DNA from: Cytobacillus horneckiae
GTDB taxonomy: Bacteria > Bacillota > Bacilli > Bacillales > Cytobacillaceae
Assembly (NCBI RefSeq): GCF_002835735.1
Contig: NZ_PISD01000031.1
Span: forward strand, 39,067-103,066
DNA length: 64,000 bases
Direction of reading: 5' to 3'
The notes under the pieces are model-generated. The model worked only from the letters and a program-made list of their open reading frames with translations, was not told the origin of the DNA and did not search any database. A program made the translations under genes and the position numbers. Positions 17,869 through 26,544 of this stretch are shown here, piece by piece. Every line of letters starts with the position of its first letter. Positions within the stretch are counted from its first letter, which is position 1.

Positions 17869-18336
17869 ATGAAAAAAATTATAGGAATGGTTTTAATAAT
17901 TATGCTCATAACAGGCTGCAGTAAGCATGAGTCAGAAGAAGCTCCGTTATCGCTCGTAAAAGTGACTCACCCTACACCGTCGCTTATTCAAAGTGACCAT
18001 CGGGATGATGATGCAGAGCTGCTGCAAAGTATCGAGAAGGATGTAGAAGACTATAAGGAATTATATGATGCCGCGATTGTCAAAAATAAAGACCAAATAT
18101 TAGTGGCATATAAAGTAAAGCATCTACAACGTTTTCATATGAAGAAAATTGAAAAGAAACTAAAGGATTCATTGGAAAAGGACTATCCAGATGTAGAGTT
18201 TATTGTCTCAAGTGACTTTAAGATTTTCTTAGAAGTAGTTGAGCTCCATGAAAAAATGAAGAGTCCTGAATTTGATGTAAAGAAAGCTGAAAAGAAGTTT
18301 AACAATATTGTTGAATTACAGAAAGAATTGACATAG
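17869..18336 (+). CDS. YhcN/YlaJ-type sporulation lipoprotein
   Basis: The 155-residue protein has a lipoprotein signal peptide (MKKIIGMVLIIMLITGC, lipobox LITGC, lipid-modified Cys17). The domain is YhcN/YlaJ-like: VEDYKELYDAAIVKNKDQILVAYKVKHL, then an acidic/basic helical tail. Such lipoproteins sit in the spore inner membrane. It is the first gene of an apparent operon with spoVAC, spoVAD and spoVAE (gap 15 bp to spoVAC). The same gene content is known in spoVA2-type operons. AGGAAGGGAAGC precedes the ATG. Confidence 0.82.
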   Translation: MKKIIGMVLIIMLITGCSKHESEEAPLSLVKVTHPTPSLIQSDHRDDDAELLQSIEKDVEDYKELYDAAIVKNKDQILVAYKVKHLQRFHMKKIEKKLKDSLEKDYPDVEFIVSSDFKIFLEVVELHEKMKSPEFDVKKAEKKFNNIVELQKELT

Positions 18337-18351
18337 GAAGGAGCAGATAAT

Positions 18352-18825
18352 GTGAGCGGACAAAACAAGAAAACGCCAGATCAGGAAAAATACCAGCAGT
18401 TAGAACAGAAACATGAGACAAAAAGGCCAGTGCTAAAAAATTGTATTAGAGCTTTTTGGGTCGGCGGATTGTTCTGTGTAGTTGGGCAGGCACTTACTTA
18501 TTTTTACATTTACTTTTTTAATTTCACTGAACAAACAGCGAGCAATCCAACTGTAGCCACCATGATATTTATTGCGATGCTCTTAACAGGCTTTGGAGTA
18601 TATGATAGAATCGGGCAATTCGCAGGAGCTGGAAGTGCTGTGCCAGTTACAGGATTTGGCAATGCGGTTATATCTGCAGCTATTGAACATCGTACAGAAG
18701 GGTTTGTTTTAGGCGTAGGTTCTAATATGTTTAAGCTTGCCGGCTCAGTTTTGCTTTTTGGTGTTTTTTCGGCTTTTATTATCGCACTAATTAAAACAAT
18801 ATTAGTTTACATGGGGGTCATTTAA
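18352..18825 (+). CDS. spoVAC: Stage V sporulation protein AC (SpoVAC)
   Basis: The membrane protein (157 aa) has about four hydrophobic segments (residues 32-54, 65-82, 92-112 and 128-152) and the signature GFGVYDRIGQFAGAGSAVPVTGFGNA. SpoVAC is a mechanosensitive-type channel subunit of the dipicolinate channel. A GTG start is needed because the nearby ATG is directly followed by TGA; AGGAAGGAG precedes it at 8 bp. Its stop overlaps the spoVAD start (TAATG). No spoVAA, AB, AEa or AF genes are present. Confidence 0.95.
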   Translation: MSGQNKKTPDQEKYQQLEQKHETKRPVLKNCIRAFWVGGLFCVVGQALTYFYIYFFNFTEQTASNPTVATMIFIAMLLTGFGVYDRIGQFAGAGSAVPVTGFGNAVISAAIEHRTEGFVLGVGSNMFKLAGSVLLFGVFSAFIIALIKTILVYMGVI

Positions 18826-19838
18826 TGCTGAAGGGTAAGCAATCATGGGTATTTAGTTCACGGCCTGCTATTGCTGCAACCGGGGTATCAGGCGGACCCT
18901 TTGAAGCAAATGGCAAGCTCGCAGCTGATTTTGATATCCTCCATGAAGATTTATGGATGGGTGAAGATTCTTATGAAAAGGCACATCGAGTGTTAATGGA
19001 GGAAGCTAGTAGAGCAGCTTTAAGAAAAGGGCAGATGGAAAAAAAGGATGTTCAATTTTTTTTAGGTGGAGATTTAATCAATCAAATTACACCTACGAGT
19101 TTGAGTGCAAGAGCATTGGAAATACCATACTTTGGCTTGTTTGGGGCCTGCTCAACTTCAATGGAAGGATTAGCGCTCGCTTCATTTATTATTAACAATC
19201 AAGGTGCAAATGCCATACTTACAGGAGCTGCAAGCCATAATGCAGCTGTAGAAAAGCAATTTAGATACCCAACCGAATATGGTGGGCAAAAGCCACCAAC
19301 TGCTCAATGGACGGTTACTGGTGCAGGTGCGGCGCTTTTAACTAAAAATAATGGCGGCTCTGTCCCTGTAACAACATCAGCGACGATTGGCAAAGTAATG
19401 GATTTGGGATTGACAGATCCATTTAATATGGGCGGTGCGATGGCTCCGGCAGCTGCTGATACAATTGCAGCGCATTTTCAGGATTTGCAGCTTGACCCTT
19501 CACACTATGATTTAATTGTAACCGGAGATTTAGGTAAGATTGGTCAGGAAACAGCGTATGAACTGCTCACAGATAAAGGCTTGAATATAGATCAAGAAAA
19601 ATTTCAAGATTGCGGATTATTAATTTATAAGGAGAATCAACCAGTGCAATCTGGCGGTAGCGGAGCAGGATGCTCTGCAACCGTATTATATGGTCACTTA
19701 ATTAATCAGATGAAGCAAGGGGTTTATAAAAGAATTCTTGTTGTTGCAACAGGTGCTCTGTTATCGCCACTAACTGTACAACAAAAAGAAACCATTCCTT
19801 GTATCGCACATGCAGTTTCTATTGAAATGCAAAATTAA
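18825..19838 (+). CDS. spoVAD: Stage V sporulation protein AD (SpoVAD)
   Basis: The 337-residue protein has a thiolase/ketosynthase-like fold, binds dipicolinic acid and is needed for its uptake into the forespore. Visible are the tandem thiolase-like features LFGACSTSMEGLALA, AANAILTGAASHNAAVEKQFRYPTEYG and GSGAGCSATVLYG. Start and previous stop overlap in TAATG, indicating translational coupling. Length and motifs match SpoVAD. Confidence 0.95.
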   Translation: MLKGKQSWVFSSRPAIAATGVSGGPFEANGKLAADFDILHEDLWMGEDSYEKAHRVLMEEASRAALRKGQMEKKDVQFFLGGDLINQITPTSLSARALEIPYFGLFGACSTSMEGLALASFIINNQGANAILTGAASHNAAVEKQFRYPTEYGGQKPPTAQWTVTGAGAALLTKNNGGSVPVTTSATIGKVMDLGLTDPFNMGGAMAPAAADTIAAHFQDLQLDPSHYDLIVTGDLGKIGQETAYELLTDKGLNIDQEKFQDCGLLIYKENQPVQSGGSGAGCSATVLYGHLINQMKQGVYKRILVVATGALLSPLTVQQKETIPCIAHAVSIEMQN

Positions 19839-19858
19839 AATAGAAAGGAGAATATTCA

Positions 19859-20215
19859 ATGTTACCAATGTTTTTTTGGGCATTTGTTGTCGGAGGCTTA
19901 ATATGTGTCATCGGTCAAATTTGCTTTGATGTATTTAAGCTGACCCCAGGTCATACATTAAGTGCGTTTGTTGTATTAGGAGCTATCTTAGATGGTGTTG
20001 GATTGTACGAACCTCTAGTGGATTTTGCTGGAGCAGGAGCCTCTGTACCAATTACAAGCTTTGGAAATTCGCTTGTTCATGGTGCGCTGCAAGAAGCTGA
20101 ACAGCATGGTCTTGTGGGCGTACTAACAGGCATGTTTGAAGTAACCAGCTCAGGTATTTCAGCTGCCATTCTGTTTGCCTTTATTGGTGCATTATTGTTT
20201 AAACCAAAAGGATAG
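19859..20215 (+). CDS. spoVAE: Stage V sporulation protein AEb (SpoVAEb)
   Basis: The 118-residue membrane protein has three to four hydrophobic segments, GGLICVIGQ near the N-terminus and [23 protein letters not shown], the SpoVAC/SpoVAEb shared motif. It lies 20 bp after spoVAD behind GAAAGGAGA and ends the three-gene channel unit. The protein is the short AEb form without the soluble AEa part. Confidence 0.93.
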   Translation: MLPMFFWAFVVGGLICVIGQICFDVFKLTPGHTLSAFVVLGAILDGVGLYEPLVDFAGAGASVPITSFGNSLVHGALQEAEQHGLVGVLTGMFEVTSSGISAAILFAFIGALLFKPKG

Positions 20216-20332
20216 GATAAGCCTGTTTGCCATATATGCGACAATTAACTAGTATAAAGGTAGTAGCTTGCCTATACAATAACTTCACTATTTACATACG
20301 TTGTAAGGAAATGATAATAGTGAGGTGATATT

Positions 20333-20491
20333 ATGGGCTACGGATTCGGTGGCTGGGGCTGCGGAGGCGGCTGCGGAAGCTATGGCGGCGGATACGGATA
20401 TGGTGGCGGAAGCGGTTATGGCGGAAGCACATTCGTATTAATCGTTGTACTATTTATTTTATTGATTATTGTCGGTGCTAGTTTCTGCTAA
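20333..20491 (+). CDS. YjcZ-family glycine-rich membrane peptide
   Basis: A 52-residue protein with Gly/Tyr/Cys-rich N-terminal half ([19 protein letters not shown]...) and a hydrophobic C-terminal half ending [15 protein letters not shown]. This is the typical layout of YjcZ/TIGR01732 sporulation peptides of unknown function. It has a good ribosome site (GTGAGGTGA) and its own terminator. Confidence 0.9.
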   Translation: MGYGFGGWGCGGGCGSYGGGYGYGGGSGYGGSTFVLIVVLFILLIIVGASFC

Positions 20492-20500
20492 TTGAAGCGA

Positions 20501-20540
20501 AAGGATGAATATAGCGACAGCTATATTCATCCTTTTCTTT
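20501..20540 (+). terminator. Terminator after the YjcZ-like gene
   Basis: AAGGATGAATATAGC pairs with GCTATATTCATCCTT around GACA, followed by TTCTTT. It is a 15-bp perfect stem. Confidence 0.92.
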
Positions 20541-20611
20541 AATTACATATCACGTTTTTTCATGATTCTCATACTATAAAATGAGTTCAAGAAGGAGCGT
20601 GAAAGCACAGA

Positions 20612-20866
20612 ATGGATAATCATTTCTTTAAAAATATTGAAAAGAAAACAGGCGTTAATATGAAGGATGTCTTGGATTTAGCAGGTTCACTGCAGAATGC
20701 AAACTTTAAAGATGAAAGCACTGTAAGAGGAGTCATTAGAAGAGTATCGCAAATTGCAAACAAACCAGTATCTCAAGAAATGGAAGACAAAATTGTTGAT
20801 TCCATTGTAAAAGATGGCAAGTCGCTTGATTTCAATACGATAAACAAAATGATTAATAAAAAATAA
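20612..20866 (+). CDS. spoVIF: Stage VI sporulation protein F (SpoVIF, YjcC)
   Basis: The 84-residue protein contains FKNIEKKTGVNMKDVLDLAGSLQNANFKDE and NKPVSQEMEDKIVDSIVKDGKSLDF, conserved in SpoVIF. It is a mother-cell factor that acts on coat assembly by supporting GerR and sigma-K-dependent expression in B. subtilis. AAGAAGGAGCG precedes the ATG. It is convergent with yjcD, as in B. subtilis. Confidence 0.93.
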   Translation: MDNHFFKNIEKKTGVNMKDVLDLAGSLQNANFKDESTVRGVIRRVSQIANKPVSQEMEDKIVDSIVKDGKSLDFNTINKMINKK

Positions 20867-20885
20867 AGAAGATATGCCCAATAAA

Positions 20886-20917
20886 AAAGGATCTGGATTA
20901 TTGACCAGATCCTCTTT
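20886..20917. terminator. Convergent terminator of spoVIF and yjcD
   Basis: AGGATCTGG pairs with CCAGATCCT around ATTATTGA, with T-rich sequence on both flanks. The yjcD stop codon lies in the loop. Confidence 0.88.
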
Positions 20918-23204
20918 TATTGATAAGAGACGAAAGAAAGCGGGAAGGGTAGGCTTTCCGGCCCCTTCTTTTTTGTAGAAAGGAAATATATAAATAATCC
21001 TTCGCTCTTGTCATAGCTACATACATCAGCCTTCGTTCTTCTTCTAATGAACTTGCATCGCCATTGCGGTATTCTTCAAGAGCATGGTCATGAGGCAAAT
21101 TTCCGTCGACAGCGCCAATAATATAAACGTTTTTATACTCAAGCCCTTTAGAGCGGTGAATGGTACTTAAAGTAATCGCACGCGGATTACTTTTATTTAA
21201 ATTCTTAATTTCTTTATTCATCGCTCTCATATGATCAGCATGATTTAAAAAGTCTGCAATTGATGTGAAATTTTTCGCTGCTACTTTTAAGTCCCTTACA
21301 TCATCAGAACCTTTTTCAAGTTTATTCCCTTCATTGCCGCGCTTATTAATAAAATCATTTAATCCAATTTCTTGTTCGATTTTTTCAATCGCCTTTAAAG
21401 GAGGAATCTCTTTAAGAGATCGAATAATTGGAACGGCTTTTTTTAATTTCCCTTCTTGAAAAGCAAAACCAGTCTTTATATGACACAAGCATTCCAGCAA
21501 TGATCGATCATTTAAGATGCTATCGGCTTTTAAATCTTGAAGCAATGAAGTCTTCACAAATAAAGAGGGAAGCAGCTCTTTTAAGGCTGAATGATTTTCT
21601 TCATCAATCGCCATTCTCATAAAAGCAAGGAAAGTTCTTACGATGAAGCGGTCATAGAAAGATTCGGCATCTTGATCAAGTTTAAATGGAAGGCTTGAGG
21701 CAGCTAGCCGTTCAAAAACAGCACGGCTGCTTGAATGAGTCCGATATAGTATAGCAAAATCTTCAGGCATGAACCCATGTTTTATTTTTTCTTGTATATC
21801 TGTAATAAGCATGGTTGCTTCTTCTTCTTCATCATAAGGGTAAAATAGTACCGGATAATTATCATTTTTATATTGAGCAATCATTTTTTTAGCACGTCTT
21901 TTTTTATTTTGAATAATTACTTGGTTAGCAGAAGCAGTAATTTCATGGCTTGATCGGTAGTTTTGTTCCAGTTTGACTACGGTTGTCAGTGGAAATTCCT
22001 TTTCAAAGTCCACGAGGTAGGAAGGGTTGCTGCCTCTAAAAGCGTAAATGGATTGATCATCATCACCGACTGCACAAATATTGCCTGCCTTGGTAGCCAA
22101 AAGCTTCATAAGTTCGAATTGTACCTTATTAATATCTTGGAATTCATCAATAAGAAAGTATTTAAATCGATTTTGGTAATTTTCTAATATCGCTGGCTCG
22201 TTTTTAAATAATTCATAGCAACCTAGAAGCATATCATCAAAATCAAACAATCCTTTTTTTGATTTTTCCTCTTCGTACTTTTGATAAATATATTTAACTT
22301 TTTCTTCCCAATCATCTTTTGTATGGATATCATCGGGTGTTAATAGGGAGTTTTTCCAGAAACTTATTTGCTGTATAGCAAGATCGTAGGCAAATTGCTT
22401 TTCGTCAAGGTGAATCTCCCTACCTGCGTTTTTAAGAATTTGCAGTCGCTGCCACTCTTTATTTAATAATTTTTGATTGTTCCACCGCTGTGGAGAATGG
22501 AAACTTAATATTCGATAAAAAATACTATGAAAAGTTCCAGATACAATTTTTTGAACATTTGATCTAGTCATAAAGGGATATTGAAGCAATCTTTCTTTCA
22601 TTTCTGCAGCAGCTTTTGCTGTAAAAGTAACAAGCATAATTGATTGGGGATCAATTTCCTTTTCGATAACCATATAAGCTGTTCTTGCAGTTAATACACG
22701 TGTTTTCCCACTGCCAGCACCTGCTAACACGAGTAAGGAACCTTCCGTATATAAGACTGCAGCTGCCTGTTTTTCATCAAGACGGATTCCGCATTCTAAA
22801 AGTTTTGTTAAATAGGAGGAATCCACTTGGTTTTTATTGAATTCTTGATTAATGAAAACAGGAATATTTTTCACGGTAACAGCTTTCTTAAAATTTGTTT
22901 TAGGAGAGGCTTCAACGAGAGTTATTGAACGTGATACTGGCATTATAAAACCATTTCGTTCAATTACCTCAGGTTCGGTTAAATCGCTACCGTTCGGAAT
23001 TTCCGCTTCCTGACACGACTTATTACTTGGCTGAGTATGGTAAAAGTATGGTTCATGCTCTATACCTAAATATAATTTTACACTCCCTAGGCAATCAGGG
23101 CATTGAAGATTGCCTCTTTTAGCATAGTCAAAAATTTGTTGATAATCTTCCCGATTTAACATATGTAAATTTATAATTTGTTCATTATGTAATGCTGTTT
23201 TCAT
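20898..23204 (-). CDS. yjcD: UvrD/PcrA-like superfamily 1 DNA helicase YjcD
   Basis: The 768-residue protein is an ATP-dependent 3'-5' helicase of the UvrD/Rep group. SF1 motifs are in order: Walker A AGAGSGKTRVLTAR (about 158-171), TFTAKAAAEMKER, LIDEFQDINKVQ, GDDDQSIYAFRGS, QNYRSS, TIHRSKGLEYKNVYI and VAMTRAKDYLYIS. The first 85 residues are an extra zinc-finger-like module with CPDC (36-39), HEPYFYH and a later Cys. This arrangement resembles the N-terminus of CoiA. The gene is alone on the minus strand. The substrate is unknown. Confidence 0.9.
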   Translation of the reverse strand: MKTALHNEQIINLHMLNREDYQQIFDYAKRGNLQCPDCLGSVKLYLGIEHEPYFYHTQPSNKSCQEAEIPNGSDLTEPEVIERNGFIMPVSRSITLVEASPKTNFKKAVTVKNIPVFINQEFNKNQVDSSYLTKLLECGIRLDEKQAAAVLYTEGSLLVLAGAGSGKTRVLTARTAYMVIEKEIDPQSIMLVTFTAKAAAEMKERLLQYPFMTRSNVQKIVSGTFHSIFYRILSFHSPQRWNNQKLLNKEWQRLQILKNAGREIHLDEKQFAYDLAIQQISFWKNSLLTPDDIHTKDDWEEKVKYIYQKYEEEKSKKGLFDFDDMLLGCYELFKNEPAILENYQNRFKYFLIDEFQDINKVQFELMKLLATKAGNICAVGDDDQSIYAFRGSNPSYLVDFEKEFPLTTVVKLEQNYRSSHEITASANQVIIQNKKRRAKKMIAQYKNDNYPVLFYPYDEEEEATMLITDIQEKIKHGFMPEDFAILYRTHSSSRAVFERLAASSLPFKLDQDAESFYDRFIVRTFLAFMRMAIDEENHSALKELLPSLFVKTSLLQDLKADSILNDRSLLECLCHIKTGFAFQEGKLKKAVPIIRSLKEIPPLKAIEKIEQEIGLNDFINKRGNEGNKLEKGSDDVRDLKVAAKNFTSIADFLNHADHMRAMNKEIKNLNKSNPRAITLSTIHRSKGLEYKNVYIIGAVDGNLPHDHALEEYRNGDASSLEEERRLMYVAMTRAKDYLYISFLQKRRGRKAYPSRFLSSLINKRGSGQ

Positions 23205-23343
23205 CTATTGGCCTCATTCAATTCAGATTTGTCCATAAGAAATATGATAACAAACATTAACTACAGACAAAAGTATAAATGATGTTTTAATTTTCTGCCG
23301 ATAGGTTAAATAATTAAAGAAGCAGACAAAAGGAGGAAGGATT

Positions 23344-23607
23344 ATGTATTTTAACGCTCCAACCGCACATATTCAATATCAACAATATGCTGAACGAAAT
23401 ATTGGTTATAAATATAACCCTTTCTTTTTAACGCCTTTATCAAAAATTTCGATTCATCAACAACCGACTGAACAAGGAGAACCAGCGTTTGATCATAAAC
23501 TACCAGTTCAAACAAGCTATATGAAAAAAGGAGATCAATCAAAAAAACCGCATAGAGAGGCTGCATTGATATCAGGAAAAGGACGCTATGTGGACATATA
23601 TATATAA
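23344..23607 (+). CDS. Hypothetical 87-residue protein
   Basis: The ATG follows AAAGGAGGAAGG at about 8 bp, a strong signal, and the frame is compact. The product is Tyr/Gln/Pro-rich (YFNAPTAHIQYQQYAERN, then a basic middle HREAALISGKGRYVDIYI) with no membrane segment. It lies between two sporulation-related genes and may be spore-associated; no family is recognised. It ends 7 bp before the convergent DUF421 gene, without a terminator between them. Confidence 0.65.
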   Translation: MYFNAPTAHIQYQQYAERNIGYKYNPFFLTPLSKISIHQQPTEQGEPAFDHKLPVQTSYMKKGDQSKKPHREAALISGKGRYVDIYI

Positions 23608-23614
23608 AGGAGGA

Positions 23615-24301
23615 CTAATACGATTGAACGTATAGCCCTTCTTCTTTTTTCCATTCGGCAAATAAAACGTCTTTCTCATCCTTAAACCCTTTTTTTTCTA
23701 GTTCAGAGAACAAATTTTCTCTATCCCAGCCAATATTCCCAAGATTTTCTTCGAGAATTTCACCATCTAAAATTAAATTAATCGGAATATGTACTTTAGG
23801 ATATTTCATTTTTAAGTCATCAATTGTAGGGTGCGCAAAGGGTGCCTTTTTTAAGGCGCTTATCGATCCATTCGTTTCTAAAAAAGCATATTCACATTCG
23901 CGTATTGAAAAGATATCCTTTGCTCTAAGCAATTCTTGAAGCTGGTTTAAATCCATATGATTTTTCTTTAGTTCTTGATAATCGATTTTGCCTTTTTTAA
24001 TGACCATAGAGAAGTCACCTTCAAGAAATTTTCTTGATTTACGGTATTTTTGAGTAATGGTTTCAGTTGTAAAAATTAATATCGTCCATAAAGCAACTGA
24101 AAAAAGCATCTGGCCAATTCCCGTATTTTCGTCATAAAGGGCATTTCCGACTAACTCCCCCAATACGATAGCTGAAATAAAATCGAAGGGAGTGATTTGT
24201 GAAATTTGGGATTTACCCAGAAATTTTGTCATTAGAAATAATGAGACAAAGCCAACAACAAGAACGAGAGCAATATGCAAGTATTCATTCATGAAAATCA
24301 C
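23615..24301 (-). CDS. YetF/DUF421 membrane protein
   Basis: The 228-residue protein has three N-terminal membrane helices (about 8-27, 38-58 and 65-82) and a cytoplasmic domain with SALKKAPFAHPTIDDLK. It includes the family motif LVVGFVSLFLMTKFLGKSQISQITPFDFISAIVLGELVGNA. YetF proteins of this family accompany spoVA2-type operons and contribute to spore inner-membrane properties. Here it is about 3.4 kb from spoVAE and on the other strand. The function is not certain. Confidence 0.85.
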   Translation of the reverse strand: MIFMNEYLHIALVLVVGFVSLFLMTKFLGKSQISQITPFDFISAIVLGELVGNALYDENTGIGQMLFSVALWTILIFTTETITQKYRKSRKFLEGDFSMVIKKGKIDYQELKKNHMDLNQLQELLRAKDIFSIRECEYAFLETNGSISALKKAPFAHPTIDDLKMKYPKVHIPINLILDGEILEENLGNIGWDRENLFSELEKKGFKDEKDVLFAEWKKEEGLYVQSY

Positions 24302-24415
24302 TCACTCCAATTATAAAAGATTTAATCCTCATTTATTTTATCCTACTTAAGCAAAAATATTGATGATTAAAGGAGAATGAGCGGATTCTTTTTAAGTGAG
24401 GAAAAGGCCAAAATA

Positions 24416-24443
24416 AAAAACGGTTCTAACCGAACCGTTTTTA
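24416..24443 (-). terminator. Terminator of the yjcG-yjcF operon
   Basis: On the minus strand AAAAACGGTTC pairs with GAACCGTTTTT around GGTTA, followed by TATTTTGG. Confidence 0.88.
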
Positions 24444-24447
24444 GCAT

Positions 24448-24870
24448 TTATATATTTTTTTTCATTGTGCGATGTGGGATGCCTGCATCAAGAAATTCAT
24501 CTGAAATCACTTCGTACCCTAACTTCTCATAAAAAGGTATCGCATGTGTTTGAGCATGAAGCTTCAGCGTATCAATCCCTTGTGCTCTTGCATGATCTTC
24601 AATAGAAAGCATGATCTTTTTACCTGATCCGCCTTTTCTTGTTTCTTTGCGGACACATACGCGTTCTATTTTTCCATATCCGTCAACAATTCTAAATCTG
24701 CCAGCACCGCCAGGTTCATTCTCATCATAAAGGACGAAGTGTGTTGCTTCTTGTTCATGCTCATCGATTTCTTCCTCCATCGGCACATCTTGTTCGTATA
24801 CGAAAACTTCTTTTCTAACTTTAAAGGCATCATTTAGTTCTTGTTCATTTTCAACTTTTTTCACATACAT
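24448..24870 (-). CDS. yjcF: GNAT N-acetyltransferase YjcF
   Basis: The 140-residue protein shows the acetyl-CoA-binding A motif VCVRKETRKGGSGKKIMLSIE, preceded by RKEVFVYEQDVPMEEEIDEHE and followed by AIPFYEKLGYEV. This is a standard small GNAT fold. The acceptor substrate is unknown. It lies 3 bp from the end of yjcG on the same strand, so they form an operon as in B. subtilis. Confidence 0.92.
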   Translation of the reverse strand: MYVKKVENEQELNDAFKVRKEVFVYEQDVPMEEEIDEHEQEATHFVLYDENEPGGAGRFRIVDGYGKIERVCVRKETRKGGSGKKIMLSIEDHARAQGIDTLKLHAQTHAIPFYEKLGYEVISDEFLDAGIPHRTMKKNI

Positions 24871-24873
24871 GAA

Positions 24874-25392
24874 TCATAATTCCTTCCCAAGACGAAATGT
24901 TTCATAGACACTCCATGAACCGTTTTCCAGCTGATAAAGCAAGTGGAAGCGATCGATGGATTCTTCATGTTCTACATTTAGCATACGTAATGAACCATAA
25001 ACATCAGAGTGTTCATCATTAGAAAGTTTCTGACCAATCGTAATATGAGGAACAAATGCATATTCAGGCTTCTCACCAATAATTTTATTATTGATCTCTT
25101 GATGTAAACTAGCTAGCTCATCTGTAGGTTCAATCTTTAAATAAATGACATTATTAACTGGTTGGAAAGAGCTTACTTTTTTAATATTCATTTTGAAGCC
25201 TTTATGATTTTTAGCAATTTCTTCTAAAGTGTCAGTTACTTCTTTCATCTGTCCTTCAGATGCTTCTAATGATTTTAAAGTAACATGTGGAGGAATCAAT
25301 GCATAATGAGGATCATATCTTTTCCGATATGAATTGGCTAAATCTTGTACTTTTTTAGACGGAAAAATAACGATTCCGTATTTCATAGTCAT
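24874..25392 (-). CDS. yjcG: 2H phosphoesterase YjcG
   Basis: The 172-residue protein has the two HxT/S motifs of the 2H (2'-5' RNA ligase-like) superfamily: PPHVTLKSL (about 40) and [10 protein letters not shown] (about 115). Members hydrolyse cyclic nucleotide or 2'-5' bonds, but the substrate of YjcG is not known. It is the first gene of the yjcG-yjcF pair; AATTTTTATTGGAGGTATAAT precedes its start. Confidence 0.92.
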   Translation of the reverse strand: MTMKYGIVIFPSKKVQDLANSYRKRYDPHYALIPPHVTLKSLEASEGQMKEVTDTLEEIAKNHKGFKMNIKKVSSFQPVNNVIYLKIEPTDELASLHQEINNKIIGEKPEYAFVPHITIGQKLSNDEHSDVYGSLRMLNVEHEESIDRFHLLYQLENGSWSVYETFRLGKEL

Positions 25393-25520
25393 AATTATAC
25401 CTCCAATAAAAGTTGTTATATAAGTATCATGAATCTTATTGTACTATTATAACAAATTTTCTAAAATCATCATATATAAAACGCTTGCATTAGAAATAAG
25501 TAAAAGGAATGAAAATTTTA

Positions 25521-25555
25521 AATAAGCACCTCTTTTGAGAAGAGGCGCTTATTTA
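25521..25555 (-). terminator. Terminator of yjcH
   Basis: AATAAGCACCTCTT pairs with AGAGGCGCTTATT (with AAG bulge) around TTGAG. T-rich sequence follows on the minus strand. Confidence 0.8.
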
Positions 25556-25561
25556 AGTTCA

Positions 25562-26284
25562 TTATAGCATCTGCTTTAAAGCTCTTTTTAAATCTGGCTG
25601 CCAATGTGTCCAAGTATGATCGCCATCGAACTCATCATAAAAATAGGGGAATCCTTTGCTCTTCATTAAGTCAGAAAGTTTTCTGTTTGGTGTAAGGAAA
25701 TCTTTCTCACTGCCTTCTGTCGTTTTAACAACCGTTTCGCCCTTGCCGATGACATGATAAATGTTAAGTAAATGTGAAGGCTTAAAATTTTCTACCTCTG
25801 CCATCACTTTCTCGTTCACTAAAGGTGACTGAAGAATGACAGTTCCGAATGTATGTGGGTATTGTAGCGCTGTTAATAATGAAACAGTTGCTCCAAGAGA
25901 GTCACCGATTAATGCACGGCCCATTCCCATTTGATAAGTAGGATATTTTTCATCTAAATATGGCACTAATTCATGTGCTAGGAAACGTACATATGCTTCG
26001 TGCTGTTCACCTTCAGGGTGGTATTTCTTGCGGCGGTCTTCAACGCTTTTATAGGGAATACCAATAATAATTGTATTTTCGATTTCTTTGTCTTGCAGCA
26101 AATCGTCTGCAGTGCGGCCAATTCGACCAAGCTGGAAGTAATCCTTACCATCTTGAGCAATTAGCAAATTATATTTATATAATGGAGAGTAGTTACCCGG
26201 TAAATAGACAAGAATGTCAAGATCCTCTCCCAATACTTTACTTGAAAAAGTAAAGTCTGTTATCGTCCCTTTTGGTATATTCAT
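25562..26284 (-). CDS. yjcH: Esterase YjcH (alpha/beta hydrolase, esterase-D-like)
   Basis: The 240-residue protein is a soluble alpha/beta hydrolase of the enterochelin-esterase-like group. The nucleophile elbow is GDSLGA (ALIGDSLGATVSLL). The oxyanion region is LLIAQDGKDYF, and the catalytic His is likely in FDGDHTWTHWQPDL near the end. The substrate is unknown. It is monocistronic. AAAGGAGTCAACTGTC precedes the ATG on the minus strand. Confidence 0.9.
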   Translation of the reverse strand: MNIPKGTITDFTFSSKVLGEDLDILVYLPGNYSPLYKYNLLIAQDGKDYFQLGRIGRTADDLLQDKEIENTIIIGIPYKSVEDRRKKYHPEGEQHEAYVRFLAHELVPYLDEKYPTYQMGMGRALIGDSLGATVSLLTALQYPHTFGTVILQSPLVNEKVMAEVENFKPSHLLNIYHVIGKGETVVKTTEGSEKDFLTPNRKLSDLMKSKGFPYFYDEFDGDHTWTHWQPDLKRALKQML

Positions 26285-26474
26285 GACAGTTGACTCCTTT
26301 GTAATAAAATAAAGCTTTATGGTGGTATATTATCATATAACATGTAAAACTTCACTCAAGTTGACTCATTTTGTAATAATCTAAATAATTGAATAGGAAA
26401 TAATCATTCGAAAAAAGCACTCTATTATTTTGTGAATAATTTACAGATTTTATTAATTATTTTCCTAATACTAT

Positions 26475-26504
26475 TTGACAATATAGATGGTAGTTATGTA
26501 GTAT
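26475..26504 (+). promoter_or_regulatory. Sigma-A promoter of the TRAP operon
   Basis: TTGACA (26475-26480) and TAGTAT (26499-26504) are 18 bp apart. Transcription would start about 35 bp before the binding-protein ATG at 26545. Confidence 0.65.
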
Positions 26505-26544
26505 ATATTCAGAAAATAAATAATAATAAAATAGGGGGATTATT

